Notes: generated from the letters alone by a model not told the origin. A DNA stretch of 64,000 nucleotides from Puccinia triticina (GCF_026914185.1 NC_070565.1:1922001-1986000), one strand, 5' to 3'. Shown: positions 1-11,773, counted from the stretch's first letter. A program made the numbers and translations.

Positions 1-224
1 CACTTCTAGCACAGATTAGCAGCACTCTTCTGAAGAGTAGCATTGCCAGTGGACGTGCATTCCCACTAGAATAACCTAGTACTTCTCTTCTATCTTATCC
101 TGCTTGGTTTCTTTCTCTCTCTTTCTCTTTTTCTCTTACAGTTGTATTTTCTTTATCCCAAGAAATCAAACTGTTGTCCCCCATTTCTTGTGTCCTGCTG
201 TCACTATAGAGACTCAGGCTCACA
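1..224 (+). repeat. 3' part of the 5' LTR (family LTR-A)
   Basis: Aligns base for base with 9072-9295 at the end of the 3' LTR. It includes a pyrimidine-rich run at about 105-145 and ends in CACA at 221-224. The rest of this LTR lies before the window. Confidence 0.95.
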
Positions 225-226
225 AT

Positions 227-242
227 TGGGGGCCTCATCGGG
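227..242 (+). other. putative tRNA primer-binding site
   Basis: Two bases after the LTR end, TGGGGGCCTCATCGGG begins with the TGG expected for pairing to a tRNA CCA end. I did not identify the tRNA. Confidence 0.5.
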
Positions 243-467
243 AAAATTACTCACCTTTTCATAATTCTAGACTGCTATAAAGCCAAAGGACTGATCCTCC
301 TGACTAAATCAAACAAAAAACTCTTAAAAATTCGAAAAATCACTTAAAAATTTTTTCTACATATCCTACTAACGCTGAAAATCTTCTAAAATTATCCCAA
401 ATTGCTCTTATATTGATAAAATTCCTAACTGAACCCTTGAAAATTTTTTTTTACGTCCTGTGTACTC

Positions 468-920
468 GTGAAAGTGCAGAATTGCGACTCCTCCGCGCCG
501 CTATTCATCCCTTCGTCGGACTTATCCTCCCCAGAACCCTCCATATCTTCGAATCAAGAGGAGATAGTGAAAAACGGAGTAGGCTCAAAAGATTCTCCTG
601 CTTCTTATCTACAATTACCGCAGTTGACCGTAAAAAAATTCTTAACGGCGCAGACTAGCGCAGAAGACGAAAACTACGACAATAGAATAGTGACAAACCC
701 GCGCAACGGCAATCTTATCAGTAGTTCGTCGTGGACCCCTATTGCTACTGCAAGAGCACAAAAAACTCGTCGAAAGAAGACTGTTGCTCCCGTCAATATA
801 GCCGAGTGGAACTCTAATTCCTCAGCGAAGTCAAGCGCAAAGGAAAATAAGAAAAAAACCTCTTCTACTACGCGGAAAAGCAAGAGAATTTCTGCTAAAG
901 CTAAATCCTCAGGTACTTAA
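468..920 (+). CDS. possible leader ORF of the Ty3 element (no ATG)
   Basis: An open frame of about 150 codons lies between the primer-binding site and gag. It contains no methionine codon; the first candidate is GTG at 468, so it would need a non-AUG start or splicing. The product would be serine/lysine-rich, with basic clusters (TRRKKT near residue 100 and a lysine-rich tail containing RKSKRIS) that look like nuclear-localisation or nucleic-acid-binding segments. It may only be an open stretch in the untranslated leader. No family recognised. Confidence 0.25.
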   Translation: MKVQNCDSSAPLFIPSSDLSSPEPSISSNQEEIVKNGVGSKDSPASYLQLPQLTVKKFLTAQTSAEDENYDNRIVTNPRNGNLISSSSWTPIATARAQKTRRKKTVAPVNIAEWNSNSSAKSSAKENKKKTSSTTRKSKRISAKAKSSGT

Positions 921-983
921 CCTTTAAAAAATCCTTATTCTTCTTTTCCTACTCGACTACCAACTTTCCTACACGTGCTCACC

Positions 984-3900
984 ATGCCTCCTCACCTTAG
1001 AAATGGCAGAGACCTCTCAGCAGAACAGCGCCTCCGCTACCGCCTCAGTCCAGCCGCCGAGGAAAGGCTTCGAAGAGCTAGAGTCAGCATTGCCGCCGCT
1101 CCAAGAGGATTTCCTCAAGTTCCCGGAGGAGGAGCCGCTTCCCCCAGACACAGGGATCCCTCCGGCGCTATACCAGGCGAGAGAGACATCAATAGCTCTA
1201 GCCTCGAACAGGTCCACGCCGGTACCGCGCCCAGTAGACAGGGAACAAATGATCCCTACGGCGAATTATCCTCAGAAGGATCAACCGCCCTCCCAGCCTA
1301 CCAACCCCGAGGGTATGAGGCCGAATGCCTCCCCCAGTTTAGCCCTCCTTCCGCCCATTCAGAACCCACGACGGGAAGAGTCTTCCGGCCCGATGGATCT
1401 GATCCCAGAAGAAATGGAGCTGACAGGCCTCATCAACCTCTTCAACGATCAATTCGACATGTTTGTCCGAGCGAGAGAGGCACAGAACACGGCCTCGATG
1501 AAGAGACTCCTCTCCCAAGCTTTGATGACGCAAGAAATGATTATAGAGCTGGTTGGGAGAGCAGACGCTATCCGTCTATGCCAAGAATGGATCCCCAACG
1601 AGGAGCTCCATCAATTAAATCAATCTCTAGCGCAACAGAACCCGGCAGATCAAACAATCCGCCACCATTCGCAGCTAGCCGTAGCGCCACACGCCAACTA
1701 TCAACCAATGATAGCCACGCCGACTCCGGAGCCTACGGGCTTACAGTACCGAGTACCAACGCAGGAGTTCCAGGGTCCTACCCCTTCCAACCGTCAGGAA
1801 CTTCCACAACCGCGTCCAGAAGGTCAGATTTACCACGGCCCTCAAATGCCGCAGCAACCACCGCCGCCGCCGCCGCCGCAAGCGCTCCAAGTGAGGCCAA
1901 TACCAGCTTCTATACCGCGAGAGGTGGTTCAATTGTTCCGCCCCAGCCCTCATTATCAACCTGGCGGGGTCAATCCACCCCATTATCCTCACACGCAGCA
2001 AGTATACGCAGACCACAACCCCCCTCATCCTCAAGACAATTGGAGAGGATCAGGGAGGAACTGGAGACGCCCCCAGGACGACACTCAGAGAGTACTAGAG
2101 ATAGGAGAATACCTGATGAGAGCCACACGAGGAGTGAGGAGAATCTATGGACGCGGGAGAGCCAGAGGGAGAGGCCCTTACTAGATGAATCTTTACCCAA
2201 AAGTTCCTTAAGTAGTGATTCACCACTAGGCCTCAGTTTAGATATTGATAATCTCTCTGATCCTTCAAATAGAGAATTTTTTCTCAATAACCTTAACTCT
2301 GAAATGTCTAGAAATGGTCCCTTGTTCCTAGAAGAAAAATTACAAGTCTTGTTCTCTAAATTTCTCTCTGAATTATCTGGTACTGTTGAAACCATTCCTG
2401 GTACTCTTCTTGAATCTTGTGTCAGCAATTTTAAAGATGTCCTGAATCATTCAATTCTTGATCTGTTCAAAGATGAATTCATTCCCTTTTTGCTTGATCA
2501 AATCCTGAATAACATAGGTGAAAGTGCCAGAGAGAAGTCCACAGTGAATAACAATGTGTTAGAACAACTGAAGAAACACATAGATGATAAGTTTGAGACA
2601 GTTCAAGATTTGATTCTGGTAAATGAATCACAATGTCATTCTAACATGGATACAATTGGCCAAAATCTGAAAGATTTTGAAGAGAAAGTGAGCAACAATC
2701 TTACTTCCATTGGTAATCAGATCAATGACCTTCATGCCAATGAGCACAACAGATTTGAACAATCTAAGAGAAGATTCAGTGACATATCTTCTGTAGTAAA
2801 CACTGTGAGCTCAAAGCTGGATTCCGTGTTAATACCAGATGACAGAGACCAACCCCCTCATCTCTTATACAATAATCCCTTCCAGAATGTCCACCATGAG
2901 CAACAACAGGAACACAGACCTCCTCCTCCTGTTCCTACTCCTGAACCCCAGAGACCACCAAGAGATAACTTTCCTAAGCCTGCTAGCAATACTCCTGAGG
3001 CTAAGACCCAAGAGGAATTCCCCTACATTGATCATGGAGCAATAGACTTTGAAATGAGGAAGGAACTGTGGAAAGGTATCCCCAAAAATGGAGACTGGGA
3101 GAAATTCTCTGGAGAATTACCTTACAATCATGAGCTTTGGATTAAAAACACTGATATCCTGGTCAGAGACTACTTGATGCTGGATAACATGATAATCAGT
3201 AGATTAACAATCTTGTTAACTGACACTGCAAGGAATTGGTACCTAGGCATCAGAGACCAGTATGGAAACAAATCTTGGGCTTGGTGGAAGAATGCCATCA
3301 GAAACAAGTTTGGCACTGAGAACTGGAAATGGAAAATGCAACAAGAGTTTGAGAATGATCACTTTGCCTATGATGGGAGGAAAATCCATAAATGGTTTGG
3401 TAATCAGAGAGAAAGACTGAAAGCTTATCAACCTGAACTCAGTCAGTACCTTATTTGTGAGAAAATCTTAAAGCAATGCCCTCCAAACCTTGAGCATGCT
3501 ATTAAAAGCAGATACAAAAGAGATGCCACTGAAATGAGTTTTGAGGATATGGTTATAATTGCTGAAGAGGTCATAGACAGAGTCATGAAAAGGAACAAGC
3601 CTGTGACAAACAATTATAACACTCCAAACAGATCCCACTGGAGAAGCAATCCTGCCCCTGAGAAAACTGATAAGCCAACTGACTCCTCTGCCAAAAAGAA
3701 TCCTGTCTCTGCCCCTGAGAAAGAAAAACTTATATGCCATTTCTGTAAACAAACTGGTCACTTCTCCAGGGAATGCCCTAAGAAGAAGAACAGGATCAAT
3801 AATGTAGGAATGGATGATGATGATGATCCCAAGAGTGACAATGGAGAAGATCAAGGTGAACCACACAAGTCTGAATCAGAACTAGATGAAGAAGAAGAGA

Positions 3901-6398
3901 ATCATAGAACCAATCATATGATTCTTGCCATGGACAATGGGAATGGTGCCAATTATGACCCCTTGGTTGATTTTGATTTTGGAACACATGCTGTAGAGTG
4001 TGAGATAAACCAAGACTTCTCCATTGCTGAAATTCAAGCTGAAACTCATCAACCCCAGACATGGGACAAATCCTGCCAGTCTTCCCACATAGAGGATGCT
4101 AGACTGATGAAATGTAAACCTGATAGAGGAAAAGCTCATCTTACTGGAAAAGCAAATCTTACCACTGTCCTTATTGAATCCAGAGAACAATCATGTCTTC
4201 TTGATAGTGGAGCTTCTTGCTCAATCATCAGCAACAAATTGCTAGACTCTATATTACCAGAATGGGAAAACAAGCTCATGCCAATTAACCATGCAAAATT
4301 TCACAGCTGTAGTGACCAATTACAACCAATGGGCATAATAGAAACAGCTTTGATTTTTCCTCACACTAAAGGCTCTATCAGAATTCTAGCAGAATTTGTA
4401 GTCATGAAAAATGCAAGAATTGACTATCTTATCCTTGGAAATGATTACATGTCTCTTTATGGCTTTGACATCACAAACAGCAAAGAGAGATTCTTTACCA
4501 TTGGAAATGAGAACAAGAGGAAGAAATTCAGTTTTAAGTCTCATCATCTGGAGAAAATGAGCCCTTCCAATGAAATTTCTGCTGTAAAGAAGTCCAATCC
4601 TCAACTGCAGAAATTTATTACAGAAGAACTCTGTGAAGCCAAGTTCAGTGATAAGTTGACTATTGAGCAAAAGGAGAAGCTGTTTGAAGTCCTCCACAAT
4701 AACAACCTTGCCTTCTCCAATACCAACCAGCCCCTTGGTGCCATTAAAGGTCATGAAGTTCATATCAAATTGACAACTGAGAGACCCTATCCTCCTCTCC
4801 TCAGAAGACCTCCTTATCCTGCCAGCCCCAAAAGCAGAGAAGCTCTTGAACAACACATTGAGGAACTAGTAAACCTGAATGTTCTAAGGAAAGTTGGTCA
4901 TAATGAAGTAGTTGAGATCACTACTCCTGTAATCATTGCCTGGCACAATGGAAAGTCCAGAATGGTAGGAGACTTCAGAGCTTTGAATTCATACACTGCT
5001 TCAGACAGGTATCCCATTCCCAAGATCAGTGAGACTCTGAACAACCTGGCCAAAGCTAAGTATCTGACTAGCATGGATGTACTCAAAGGTTTCCACCAGA
5101 ATGTCATTGCAGAAGATTCCAGACATCTACTGAGGATTATTATGCACAAAGGAATCTATGAGTACCTTAGAATGCCCTTTGGGATCAAGAATGCCCCCTC
5201 TCATTTCCAGAGAATGATGGACATTGAATTCAGAAAGGAAATTGATGAGAAGTGGGTCATTATCTACATTGATGATATCATCATTATGTCCAACACTTGG
5301 GAGGAACACCTCAATAGGATAGACAGAATCCTGAAAGTTGTCATTAACATGAACATGAAAATCTCCTTGAAGAAGTGTAACTTTGGATTTGATCAGATCA
5401 AAGCTCTAGGCCATCTTGTGTCTGGTATTGCCATAGGAATAGACCAGATCAAAGTAGCTGCTGTCCTCCAAAAACCTGTGCCTAGTAGTAGGAAAGAAAT
5501 GCAATCATTTCTTGGTTTTGCTGGGTACTACAGACAACACATTGAGAAGTTTGCAGAGATAGCCAAACCTCTGACTGAGCTGACAAGGATTGATGTCATA
5601 TATGAGATGACTCATCATAGAATAGTAGCCTACAACTTGTTAAAAGAGAAACTGACCACAGCTCCATTGCTACTGTTTCCTGACTGGGCCCATCCCTTCA
5701 CACTATATGTAGATGCTAGCATGACTGGTCTAGGTGCTGCTTTACATCAAGTCCAAGTCATTGATGGAGTGAGAAAAGAAGGACCCATTGTTTTCATATC
5801 CAGACAACTGAAGGACAGTGAAACAAGATATGGTGCTAGTCAACTTGAATGCTTATGTCTGGTCTGGGCCCTGGAAAAACTCCATTACTACTTAGATGGC
5901 AATGTCTTTCATGTTGTAACAGACTGCACAGCTTTGAGATCACTGCTGAACATGAAGACTCCCAATAGACATATGCTCAGGTGGCAGATTGCTATTCAGG
6001 AATACAGAGGCAATATGACCATAATCCACAGAGATGGGAATATTCAAAAGAATGCTGATGGACTGAGCAGATGGGCTTTGCCAAATGATCCTAGTAACCC
6101 TGCTTATGACCCAGAAGACAAGGATGATGATAGATTCCCCATCATGGGCATACATGTCTCTACTTTCAAGAATGAGTTCTTTGACTCAGTGAGAGAAGGC
6201 TACAAGCAAGACAAGAACACTACCATATTGTCTGAACTTTTGTTGAAAGATGCTAAAGATGCCCAGTTAAAAAATTCCTTACAAGATCCTTGGAGAAAGC
6301 TATATGATGAAGGAAGATTCTCCATATTTGATGGCCTCATCTACTTCAGAGAGAAACACAACTCTGTCCTAGTCCTAGCTGACAAAGAAAGTACTTGA
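984..6398 (+). CDS. Gag-Pol polyprotein of the Ty3 element, broken at the RNase H end
   Basis: Single frame from ATG 984 (good context, acc before ATG). The first 400 codons are serine/arginine/proline-rich. A Gag capsid region follows (about 3040-3600), then a CCHC zinc knuckle, [14 protein letters not shown], near 3736-3780, an acidic spacer and an aspartic protease with LLDSGAS near 4198. Reverse transcriptase has the catalytic YIDD at 5265-5276, and RNase H begins with LYVDAS near 5704. Gag and Pol share one frame, so no frameshift is needed between them. The frame runs into the first copy of a 550-bp duplication and stops at 6396-6398, losing integrase. Over 1003-2184 a second long frame overlaps it. 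Likely made as one precursor and cut by its own protease. Confidence 0.9.
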   Translation: MPPHLRNGRDLSAEQRLRYRLSPAAEERLRRARVSIAAAPRGFPQVPGGGAASPRHRDPSGAIPGERDINSSSLEQVHAGTAPSRQGTNDPYGELSSEGSTALPAYQPRGYEAECLPQFSPPSAHSEPTTGRVFRPDGSDPRRNGADRPHQPLQRSIRHVCPSERGTEHGLDEETPLPSFDDARNDYRAGWESRRYPSMPRMDPQRGAPSIKSISSATEPGRSNNPPPFAASRSATRQLSTNDSHADSGAYGLTVPSTNAGVPGSYPFQPSGTSTTASRRSDLPRPSNAAATTAAAAAASAPSEANTSFYTARGGSIVPPQPSLSTWRGQSTPLSSHAASIRRPQPPSSSRQLERIREELETPPGRHSESTRDRRIPDESHTRSEENLWTRESQRERPLLDESLPKSSLSSDSPLGLSLDIDNLSDPSNREFFLNNLNSEMSRNGPLFLEEKLQVLFSKFLSELSGTVETIPGTLLESCVSNFKDVLNHSILDLFKDEFIPFLLDQILNNIGESAREKSTVNNNVLEQLKKHIDDKFETVQDLILVNESQCHSNMDTIGQNLKDFEEKVSNNLTSIGNQINDLHANEHNRFEQSKRRFSDISSVVNTVSSKLDSVLIPDDRDQPPHLLYNNPFQNVHHEQQQEHRPPPPVPTPEPQRPPRDNFPKPASNTPEAKTQEEFPYIDHGAIDFEMRKELWKGIPKNGDWEKFSGELPYNHELWIKNTDILVRDYLMLDNMIISRLTILLTDTARNWYLGIRDQYGNKSWAWWKNAIRNKFGTENWKWKMQQEFENDHFAYDGRKIHKWFGNQRERLKAYQPELSQYLICEKILKQCPPNLEHAIKSRYKRDATEMSFEDMVIIAEEVIDRVMKRNKPVTNNYNTPNRSHWRSNPAPEKTDKPTDSSAKKNPVSAPEKEKLICHFCKQTGHFSRECPKKKNRINNVGMDDDDDPKSDNGEDQGEPHKSESELDEEEENHRTNHMILAMDNGNGANYDPLVDFDFGTHAVECEINQDFSIAEIQAETHQPQTWDKSCQSSHIEDARLMKCKPDRGKAHLTGKANLTTVLIESREQSCLLDSGASCSIISNKLLDSILPEWENKLMPINHAKFHSCSDQLQPMGIIETALIFPHTKGSIRILAEFVVMKNARIDYLILGNDYMSLYGFDITNSKERFFTIGNENKRKKFSFKSHHLEKMSPSNEISAVKKSNPQLQKFITEELCEAKFSDKLTIEQKEKLFEVLHNNNLAFSNTNQPLGAIKGHEVHIKLTTERPYPPLLRRPPYPASPKSREALEQHIEELVNLNVLRKVGHNEVVEITTPVIIAWHNGKSRMVGDFRALNSYTASDRYPIPKISETLNNLAKAKYLTSMDVLKGFHQNVIAEDSRHLLRIIMHKGIYEYLRMPFGIKNAPSHFQRMMDIEFRKEIDEKWVIIYIDDIIIMSNTWEEHLNRIDRILKVVINMNMKISLKKCNFGFDQIKALGHLVSGIAIGIDQIKVAAVLQKPVPSSRKEMQSFLGFAGYYRQHIEKFAEIAKPLTELTRIDVIYEMTHHRIVAYNLLKEKLTTAPLLLFPDWAHPFTLYVDASMTGLGAALHQVQVIDGVRKEGPIVFISRQLKDSETRYGASQLECLCLVWALEKLHYYLDGNVFHVVTDCTALRSLLNMKTPNRHMLRWQIAIQEYRGNMTIIHRDGNIQKNADGLSRWALPNDPSNPAYDPEDKDDDRFPIMGIHVSTFKNEFFDSVREGYKQDKNTTILSELLLKDAKDAQLKNSLQDPWRKLYDEGRFSIFDGLIYFREKHNSVLVLADKEST
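1003..2184 (+). CDS. overlapping ORF inside gag (393 codons)
   Basis: ATG at 1003, only 19 bases after the gag-pol ATG and in a different frame, opens 393 codons fully overlapped by the Gag-Pol frame. The product has an acidic N-terminus, an amphipathic helical-looking stretch (about residues 130-205, containing [14 protein letters not shown] and [14 protein letters not shown]), a proline/glutamine-rich middle with a polyproline run, and a tail rich in RGR. It looks more like an ordinary folded-plus-linker protein than the Gag-Pol frame does across the same bases, which is low-complexity. Leaky scanning past 984 would allow both. Base composition changes sharply at about 2190, where this ORF ends. 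No family recognised; it may be an accessory or Gag-like protein. Confidence 0.6.
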   Translation: MAETSQQNSASATASVQPPRKGFEELESALPPLQEDFLKFPEEEPLPPDTGIPPALYQARETSIALASNRSTPVPRPVDREQMIPTANYPQKDQPPSQPTNPEGMRPNASPSLALLPPIQNPRREESSGPMDLIPEEMELTGLINLFNDQFDMFVRAREAQNTASMKRLLSQALMTQEMIIELVGRADAIRLCQEWIPNEELHQLNQSLAQQNPADQTIRHHSQLAVAPHANYQPMIATPTPEPTGLQYRVPTQEFQGPTPSNRQELPQPRPEGQIYHGPQMPQQPPPPPPPQALQVRPIPASIPREVVQLFRPSPHYQPGGVNPPHYPHTQQVYADHNPPHPQDNWRGSGRNWRRPQDDTQRVLEIGEYLMRATRGVRRIYGRGRARGRGPY

Positions 6399-6943
6399 AT
6401 GCTTATGTCTGGTTTGGGCCCTGGAAAAACTCCATTACTACTTGGATGGCAGTGTATTTCATGTTGTAACAGACTGCACAGCTTTGAGATCACTATTGAA
6501 CATGAAGACTCCCAACAGACATATGCTCAGGTGGCAGATTGCTATTCAAGAATACAGAGGCAATATGACCATAATCCACAGAGATGGGAATATTCACAAG
6601 AATGCTGATGGACTGAGCAGATGGGCTTTGCCAAATGATCCCAGTAACCCTGCTTATGACCCAGAAGACAAGGATGATGATAGATTCCCCATCATGGGCA
6701 TACATGTCTCTACTTTCAAGAATGAGTTCTTTGACTCAGTGAGAGAAGGCTACAAGCAAGACAAGAACACTACCATATTGTCTGAACTTTTGTTGAAAGA
6801 TGCTAAAGATGCCCAGTTAAAAAATTCCTTACAAGATCCTTGGAGAAAGCTATATGATGAAGGAAGATTCTCCATATTTGATGGCCTCATCTACTTCAGA
6901 GAGAAACACAACTCTGTCCTAGTCCTAGCTGACAAAGAAAGTA
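5844..6943 (+). repeat. 550-bp tandem duplication in pol
   Basis: Copy 1 is 5844-6393 and copy 2 is 6394-6943, covering the end of RNase H and the linker to integrase. A length of 550 is not a multiple of three, so the duplication shifts the frame. The copies differ at ten positions between 5863 and 6092 and are identical over the remaining roughly 300 bases. Confidence 0.95.
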
Positions 6944-8289
6944 TCAACACCATCTTGCATGAATGCCATGACAGTGTCTACTCTGGTCATCTTTCTGAAG
7001 ATAGGACTTTAGAAAAAGTAGCTGATACTGCTTGGTGGGCTAACTGGAAACAAGACACTGGTGAATACTGCTCCTCCTGTGATAGATGCCAGAAAGCAAA
7101 TAAAGCCACAGGCAAAAGATTTGGACTGCTTATGAAAATTGAGGAACCTTCAAAACCATGGGATGTTATTAACATGGATTGGGTGACTTCCTTGTCCCCT
7201 GGAGGAGCTGCTAGTTTCAATGCTTGTCTGGTAATAGTGGACAGATACTCTAAGACCCCTATATTTGTACCCTGCTTCAAAGATGACTCTGCCATGGACA
7301 CTGCCATACTGTTTTGGAACAGAGTAATGCCTAGGACTGGAATCCCCAGAATCATCATCTCTGATAGAGACCCTAAGTTCACATCTGAATTCTGGACTGG
7401 TTTGCATAGTATGCTAGGAACAAAACTCTCCTTCTCCACTGCTTACCACCCCCAGACTGATGGATTAGCTGAAAGGATGATTCAAACACTTGAAGATATG
7501 ATCAGAAGATTTTGTGCATATGGTCTAGAATTCAAAGACAATGATGGTTACACTCATGATTGGGTTTCACTTCTACCAATCCTTGAGCTAGCATATTGCA
7601 CCAGCATACATTCAACCACTGGAAAACCCCCTGCCATCCTAGAAAAAGGCTGGATCCCAAACCTTCCCAGGAATTTCTTGAAGCAAGACTCTGTAGACAT
7701 TCATCCTACTGCTCTTGCCTATGGAAAGATCTTTGAGAAAGCCAGAAAACATGCTGAGCACTGCATAACAGAAGCTACATCTTACAACAAAGAGAGATGG
7801 GACAAGAGTCACAAAGAACCATCTTTTAAAGTTGGTGATAAAGTCCTAATATCCACAGCAAACTTCAACAACCTGTCTGGCCCTAAGAAGATGAGAGACT
7901 CCTTCACAGGACCATTCCTTGTGAAAGCTTTACATGGGAAAAATGCTGTAGAAGTGATACTGACTGAAGAGTTTAGCAGGAAACATCCCACATTTCCTGT
8001 CAGCTTGGTGAAACCATACAAAGACCCCAATCCAGACAAGTTCCCCTTGAGACAGAAAGTCAAAGTTGTCATTCCCCCCATGGATAAGACCCCTCAGAGT
8101 AAAGTCATACAAAAGATTCTCAGAGACAAGAGATTGAGAGTGGAAAACAGAGATGTTATGATGTACTTAGCTAGATACAAAGGTATGAGTGCTGATCATG
8201 ATGAATGGCTCCTTGAGAAAGACATCCCAGACTCTGCTATCCTTCTCAGGAAATTCAGAAGTGAGAAGAGGTCTAACCCTGTGGTTTGA
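6442..8289 (+). CDS. RNase H end, integrase and chromodomain-like tail of the Ty3 element
   Basis: This is the continuation of Pol in the shifted frame after the duplication. It has no proper start codon and would not be made as part of the precursor. It repeats the end of RNase H, then shows the integrase HHCC zinc finger (HECHD...GHLSEDRT...CSSCDRC, about 6958-7095). The integrase core follows, with the first Asp in NMDWV near 7173, the second in SDRDPKF near 7362 and the Glu in GLAERM near 7465. The C-terminus has [15 protein letters not shown] followed by a leucine-rich helix (about 8163-8260). That resembles the chromodomain of chromoviruses, which directs integration to modified chromatin. 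Residues look intact. Confidence 0.88.
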   Translation: MDGSVFHVVTDCTALRSLLNMKTPNRHMLRWQIAIQEYRGNMTIIHRDGNIHKNADGLSRWALPNDPSNPAYDPEDKDDDRFPIMGIHVSTFKNEFFDSVREGYKQDKNTTILSELLLKDAKDAQLKNSLQDPWRKLYDEGRFSIFDGLIYFREKHNSVLVLADKESINTILHECHDSVYSGHLSEDRTLEKVADTAWWANWKQDTGEYCSSCDRCQKANKATGKRFGLLMKIEEPSKPWDVINMDWVTSLSPGGAASFNACLVIVDRYSKTPIFVPCFKDDSAMDTAILFWNRVMPRTGIPRIIISDRDPKFTSEFWTGLHSMLGTKLSFSTAYHPQTDGLAERMIQTLEDMIRRFCAYGLEFKDNDGYTHDWVSLLPILELAYCTSIHSTTGKPPAILEKGWIPNLPRNFLKQDSVDIHPTALAYGKIFEKARKHAEHCITEATSYNKERWDKSHKEPSFKVGDKVLISTANFNNLSGPKKMRDSFTGPFLVKALHGKNAVEVILTEEFSRKHPTFPVSLVKPYKDPNPDKFPLRQKVKVVIPPMDKTPQSKVIQKILRDKRLRVENRDVMMYLARYKGMSADHDEWLLEKDIPDSAILLRKFRSEKRSNPVV

Positions 8290-8326
8290 TTTCTTACAGA
8301 AATCCAACCCTTTTGGTGGTAGGGAA

Positions 8327-9295
8327 TGTCAGCCTTAGAGTCATCACAGCTGACCTAAAAGCTGCCTGTTCTACCTTTGTTACATATAAATTACTTTATA
8401 TCTTTTTCATCTTAAGAGATAACCTTGTTTTGACTTCAGATTCTGTTTCCTCATGCAATTTTGACCCTAGTTACAACTTATCAATTCATTGTAACTATAC
8501 TCCTTCCCTGAGTTACTGAGTTGTGGCGCGCTTGCGCAGTTGTGACGTGTCAGCACTACCTGGCGCGCCAAACCACATGTACATATGTAAATTACATAAG
8601 CAAACTGTGAAAATTTTCGTAGTCAGAATCCCCCTTGCCTGAGGCGGATCCACAGACTTCAGCACACCAGAACCACCACCCAGATAACCCCAGGATCACC
8701 ACCAAAGAGCCTACTCTACTCCCAGTATACCTACCGTCACAGGCGCCTAGGATATTGACAGTAAGTAACCTCTTTCACTGAACCTTGATTATCTCAGAGG
8801 TACAACTCTGTGTCTTGTTTGATCTGCCTTTTCTTCTTGCTTTGCCTCCTCCTTGATCACAGGGCTGTCCCTTCTATTCTACAGGCCTTTGCCTCTATCT
8901 TGATCACAGGGCTGTCCCTTATAATCACTTGGCCTTTGCCTCAAAATCTAGGTTGCAGGGCTGTCCCTCAGGTTTCCCATTAAGAACCTTGACTGTCCAG
9001 AGAGAAGTCTAAAAAACTGTGGCTGGATTAAACTTATCTAATCCAGATACCCTCCTGAGAGGAAGCTGTAGCACTTCTAGCACAGATTAGCAGCACTCTT
9101 CTGAAGAGTAGCATTGCCAGTGGACGTGCATTCCCACTAGAATAACCTAGTACTTCTCTTCTATCTTATCCTGCTTGGTTTCTTTCTCTCTCTTTCTCTT
9201 TTTCTCTTACAGTTGTATTTTCTTTATCCCAAGAAATCAAACTGTTGTCCCCCATTTCTTGTGTCCTGCTGTCACTATAGAGACTCAGGCTCACA
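8327..9295 (+). repeat. 3' LTR of the Ty3 element (LTR-A, 969 bp)
   Basis: Begins TGTCAGCC directly after a purine-rich tract (GGTGGTAGGGAA) and ends GCTCACA. The U3 part holds a cluster found in all LTR-A copies: TGCGCA, TGACGTGTCA, GGCGCGCC and a TTACATAAGC motif (8525-8601). TGACGTGTCA resembles a CRE/ATF-type site, so this is probably the promoter region. Confidence 0.93.
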
Positions 9296-9431
9296 CATGA
9301 TGTGAGCCCAGAGCCAACTTGGCCTTCAAATATGATTCAAGTTGAGTTGCACTTGAGTCATGAATTGGTCAAGGTGATTTTTTTTTACCGTATTAAGTTA
9401 CAGATGACATCAGCTTTAGTTGGACACGTCA

Positions 9432-9851
9432 TCAAAATGGGCTGAAGCTTGAATTGCACACTCTACACAGTTGACATCCAGCAGGGTTCCAGAAAGAAAT
9501 TATGGTCTGGAAGTGGGTACTCTCCAGAGAGTGCAACACATCCCTCCCTGGTGAGACAATGGACCTGGATTGACAATTGAGGGAGGCACAACAGACAAGC
9601 CATCCGGGGAGGATAACAATGATGGAAGAGGCAATGACAGCAGAGTAGCAGAAGTAGCTGGTAGAGGCGAGGCCGGCAGCAACAAAGCTGGTGAAGCCGG
9701 TGACAACAATCTTGAAGATCTGCGAGAGCACGTCAGATTTGTTGGCTACAAAGAGCTGAGTGGTGGCCAAGCCCGCACCCAATGGTGTGGAGATCAACAC
9801 ACCCAAGAAGCTCGCACTGAAAACCGCCGGGCCAATAAACGCACTGCACAT
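9432..9851 (-). pseudogene. ThrE/Prm10-like membrane protein fragment
   Basis: An open stretch on the minus strand encodes hydrophobic segments ending in IIVILPGWLVCCASLN then QSRSIV. This closely follows the ILPG...C.SLELQS.NIV signature I know from the fungal Prm10/ThrE family of membrane proteins (threonine/serine exporter domain). Upstream residues (FIGPAVF...ISTPLGAG) could be earlier membrane helices. After QSRSIV the sequence no longer resembles the family. The fragment is cut upstream by copia sequence and downstream by the Ty3 element. Probably a dead remnant; no promoter or start is evident. Confidence 0.5.
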
Positions 9852-9899
9852 TGCCCCGAGATTTTCTTCAATTCTATGATTTCCGCAGTTTGAAGGTCT

Positions 9900-10330
9900 T
9901 TTGCCTTGTAGACCACACCAAAGGGATCAACAATACAGTATCAATTTGCGTTTGTCTTCAAGATGATCTGACATACCTCCTAAGAGTCATACCAAATGGG
10001 AAATGCCAGGCCGAATACATGGCCCTGGGGATTGGAACTAGGCAAGTTCTGTGGGTACAACACTTACTTGCAGATATTCTGAACAAGGATTTCACTAGGC
10101 ACTTACACTGTGACAATCAGGCTGCCATCCAAGTGAGCACAGATGACTCTGCAAAGAAGAGGGTAAGACACGTGGACCAGGAATGTTTTCTTACTAATCA
10201 AGCATTGCACAAGAAAGAGACAGATCTGGTCTGGGTCCCTACTGCTGACCAATTAGCGGATATTTTTACAAAGGCGCTTGGAGGAGAACCTTCTGAGAAA
10301 TTCCAGGGGAGATTCATTTCCAGTGCCTAG
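9900..10330 (+). pseudogene. Ty1/copia RNase H remnant
   Basis: The frame ending at 10330 contains AEYMALGIGTRQVLW, the CDNQAA motif, RVRHVDQECF and WVPTADQLADIFTKAL. These are the C-terminal RNase H hallmarks of Ty1/copia polyproteins. The N-terminal 50 codons do not match and appear to be unrelated flanking sequence. A polypurine tract (GCGAGGGGGG, 10331-10340) and an LTR start follow at once, as expected at the 3' end of such an element. Gag, protease, integrase and most of reverse transcriptase are missing. Confidence 0.88.
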
Positions 10331-10342
10331 GCGAGGGGGGAG

Positions 10343-10807
10343 TGTTGGAGCCCAGAGAAGGTTCCTGGGCTTGTTCTCGCCTAGACCACTTTTTGCTTAT
10401 GTAATTATATACACCACCGCTTGATTCTCAACTTTGAGTTGCGTTGGCGCGCCCGCAGGGTCAAGGGAATGTCAGGGTTGACCTGCGTGCCGCAAATTTG
10501 ACTGCGGAGGCAGGTCAACGCCGCGTTGGTTTGACCATCCGACCCAGCTGTCATGCCAACGCGACCAGCCCATTCTGTTGGCATGACAGCGGGGTCAGAG
10601 TAGCGCCATGGCATAACCCAGCCAACCATGTTTAGCCCTGCTGAGCAGGCCAACGATGCGGCTGGGTTGGGCCAACTTGTTGGCCCACTTGGCTTGACTG
10701 TACATCAAACAAGGGTCCAACACGGCAGACAGACGACGAAGGCTTGCCAGCAGCGGCAAGCCATCGTCCGGGTTCCTTTAGCTATGTTTCCAATATGTAA
10801 TCTTATG
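10343..10807 (+). repeat. 3' LTR of the copia remnant, interrupted
   Basis: Starts TGTTGGAGCCC right after the polypurine tract. It contains GCTTATGTAA (10395) and GGCGCGCC (10446), motifs also seen inverted in LTR-A. A MITE enters at 10808; the LTR probably resumes at 11443, but I could not place its end. Confidence 0.7.
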
Positions 10808-10809
10808 TA

Positions 10810-11440
10810 CAGTGCCCCCCACGGCTTCTCAACTACCCCTACAGGGGGGTTCCAAATTTTGGAGATTTTCTTTCCAAAAATTCTTTTAAAAGTGGGCTGA
10901 TGCTGGGCTCTTTTTGGCCCATTTTTTGATGCAAATGTCACATTTCATCAACCAGACCTGGTAACATGCATGATAATAGTCCAAAGTCATTGAAATTTCA
11001 CTGGACTTGCTGCCAAGAGAGCAATGAAGAAATATTCTTAACAGTGCCACATTCCAAAGAGTGTACTGATGGATATGGCAATCATCATTAACTAAGGAGG
11101 TACATATTTACATAAATACCTACACCTGTAGTATGTATGTACATAGATAATTTAGTCTCTAAATACATAATACATATTCTATAAGTACATAGTACATGTC
11201 TGTAACCACATACTATGGTCTTAAAACCAGCTGTTCCAAATTTTGCATCTGAAAAAAATGAAACTTTTTTTTGAGGCATTGCACAGACTTCAAGGTTATA
11301 TTTTTGAGTTCTCCTACGTCCGTAGGGCTCAAAAATGTATAGTTTACATGTGATACATGTCTGGTGACTTTGAACACATTGTTCAAAGCTCAAATTTTTT
11401 TTGCAGGTGCGGGGTAGTTGAGAAGTCGTGGGGGGCACTG
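10810..11440. mobile_element. Tc1/mariner-type MITE, 631 bp
   Basis: Terminal inverted repeats of about 30 bp start CAGTGCCCCCCACG on each side with one mismatch in the first 30 bases. They are flanked by TA on both sides (10808-10809 and 11441-11442). TA target duplication with CAGT ends fits the Tc1/mariner/pogo superfamily. No transposase frame inside. It sits in a copia LTR, so it is younger than that LTR. Confidence 0.85.
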
Positions 11441-11442
11441 TA

Positions 11443-11773
11443 ATTCATGGACCCGCACTAGCCCGCACTCTGGGACTTGTGTATACATCCATGCGTGGCA
11501 CTGGAAGCAAGTACATATTTATATACATAATCCCATCTACGGCCGGCAGGGCCGGCACATTGTAGGCAGCCCCACGCCGATCCCTACCTTGCCGGTTGGA
11601 GTGCTGTAGGGTGCTGTGGTTCCCCTTTGCAGAGTGTGCCCGCCGTGATATACCGAAACTGTTTCCAATCCGGCTCTACAACCACATTCCCACCCAAATA
11701 CCCTTGACAACTATACGCTTGCATCGAGCTCGGTCCCCTTTCCCCGCCCATCCATTGATTGTTATCCTGCCCG
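11443..11773 (+). other. region between MITE and NTPase gene
   Basis: Probably contains the remainder of the copia LTR and the 5' flank of the next gene. I see no coding frame that I trust; the GC-rich palindrome GGCCGGCAGGGCCGGC lies near 11540. Confidence 0.4.

Larger units (their letters stand above)
1..9295 (+). mobile_element. Ty3/gypsy chromovirus, nearly full length
   Basis: LTR retrotransposon in Gag, protease, reverse transcriptase, RNase H, integrase order, which is the Ty3/gypsy order, with a chromodomain-like C-terminus. The window opens inside the 5' LTR. The 224 visible bases of that LTR match the corresponding 224 bases of the 3' LTR (9072-9295) with no difference that I can see, so insertion is recent. 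The LTR begins TGTCAGCC and ends GCTCACA. Solo LTRs of the same family (LTR-A here) lie at 33955-34871, 37591-38422 and 60516-61387, each with a 5-bp target duplication. The left target duplication is outside the window. A 550-bp tandem duplication breaks the pol frame, so this copy is probably non-autonomous. Confidence 0.93.
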
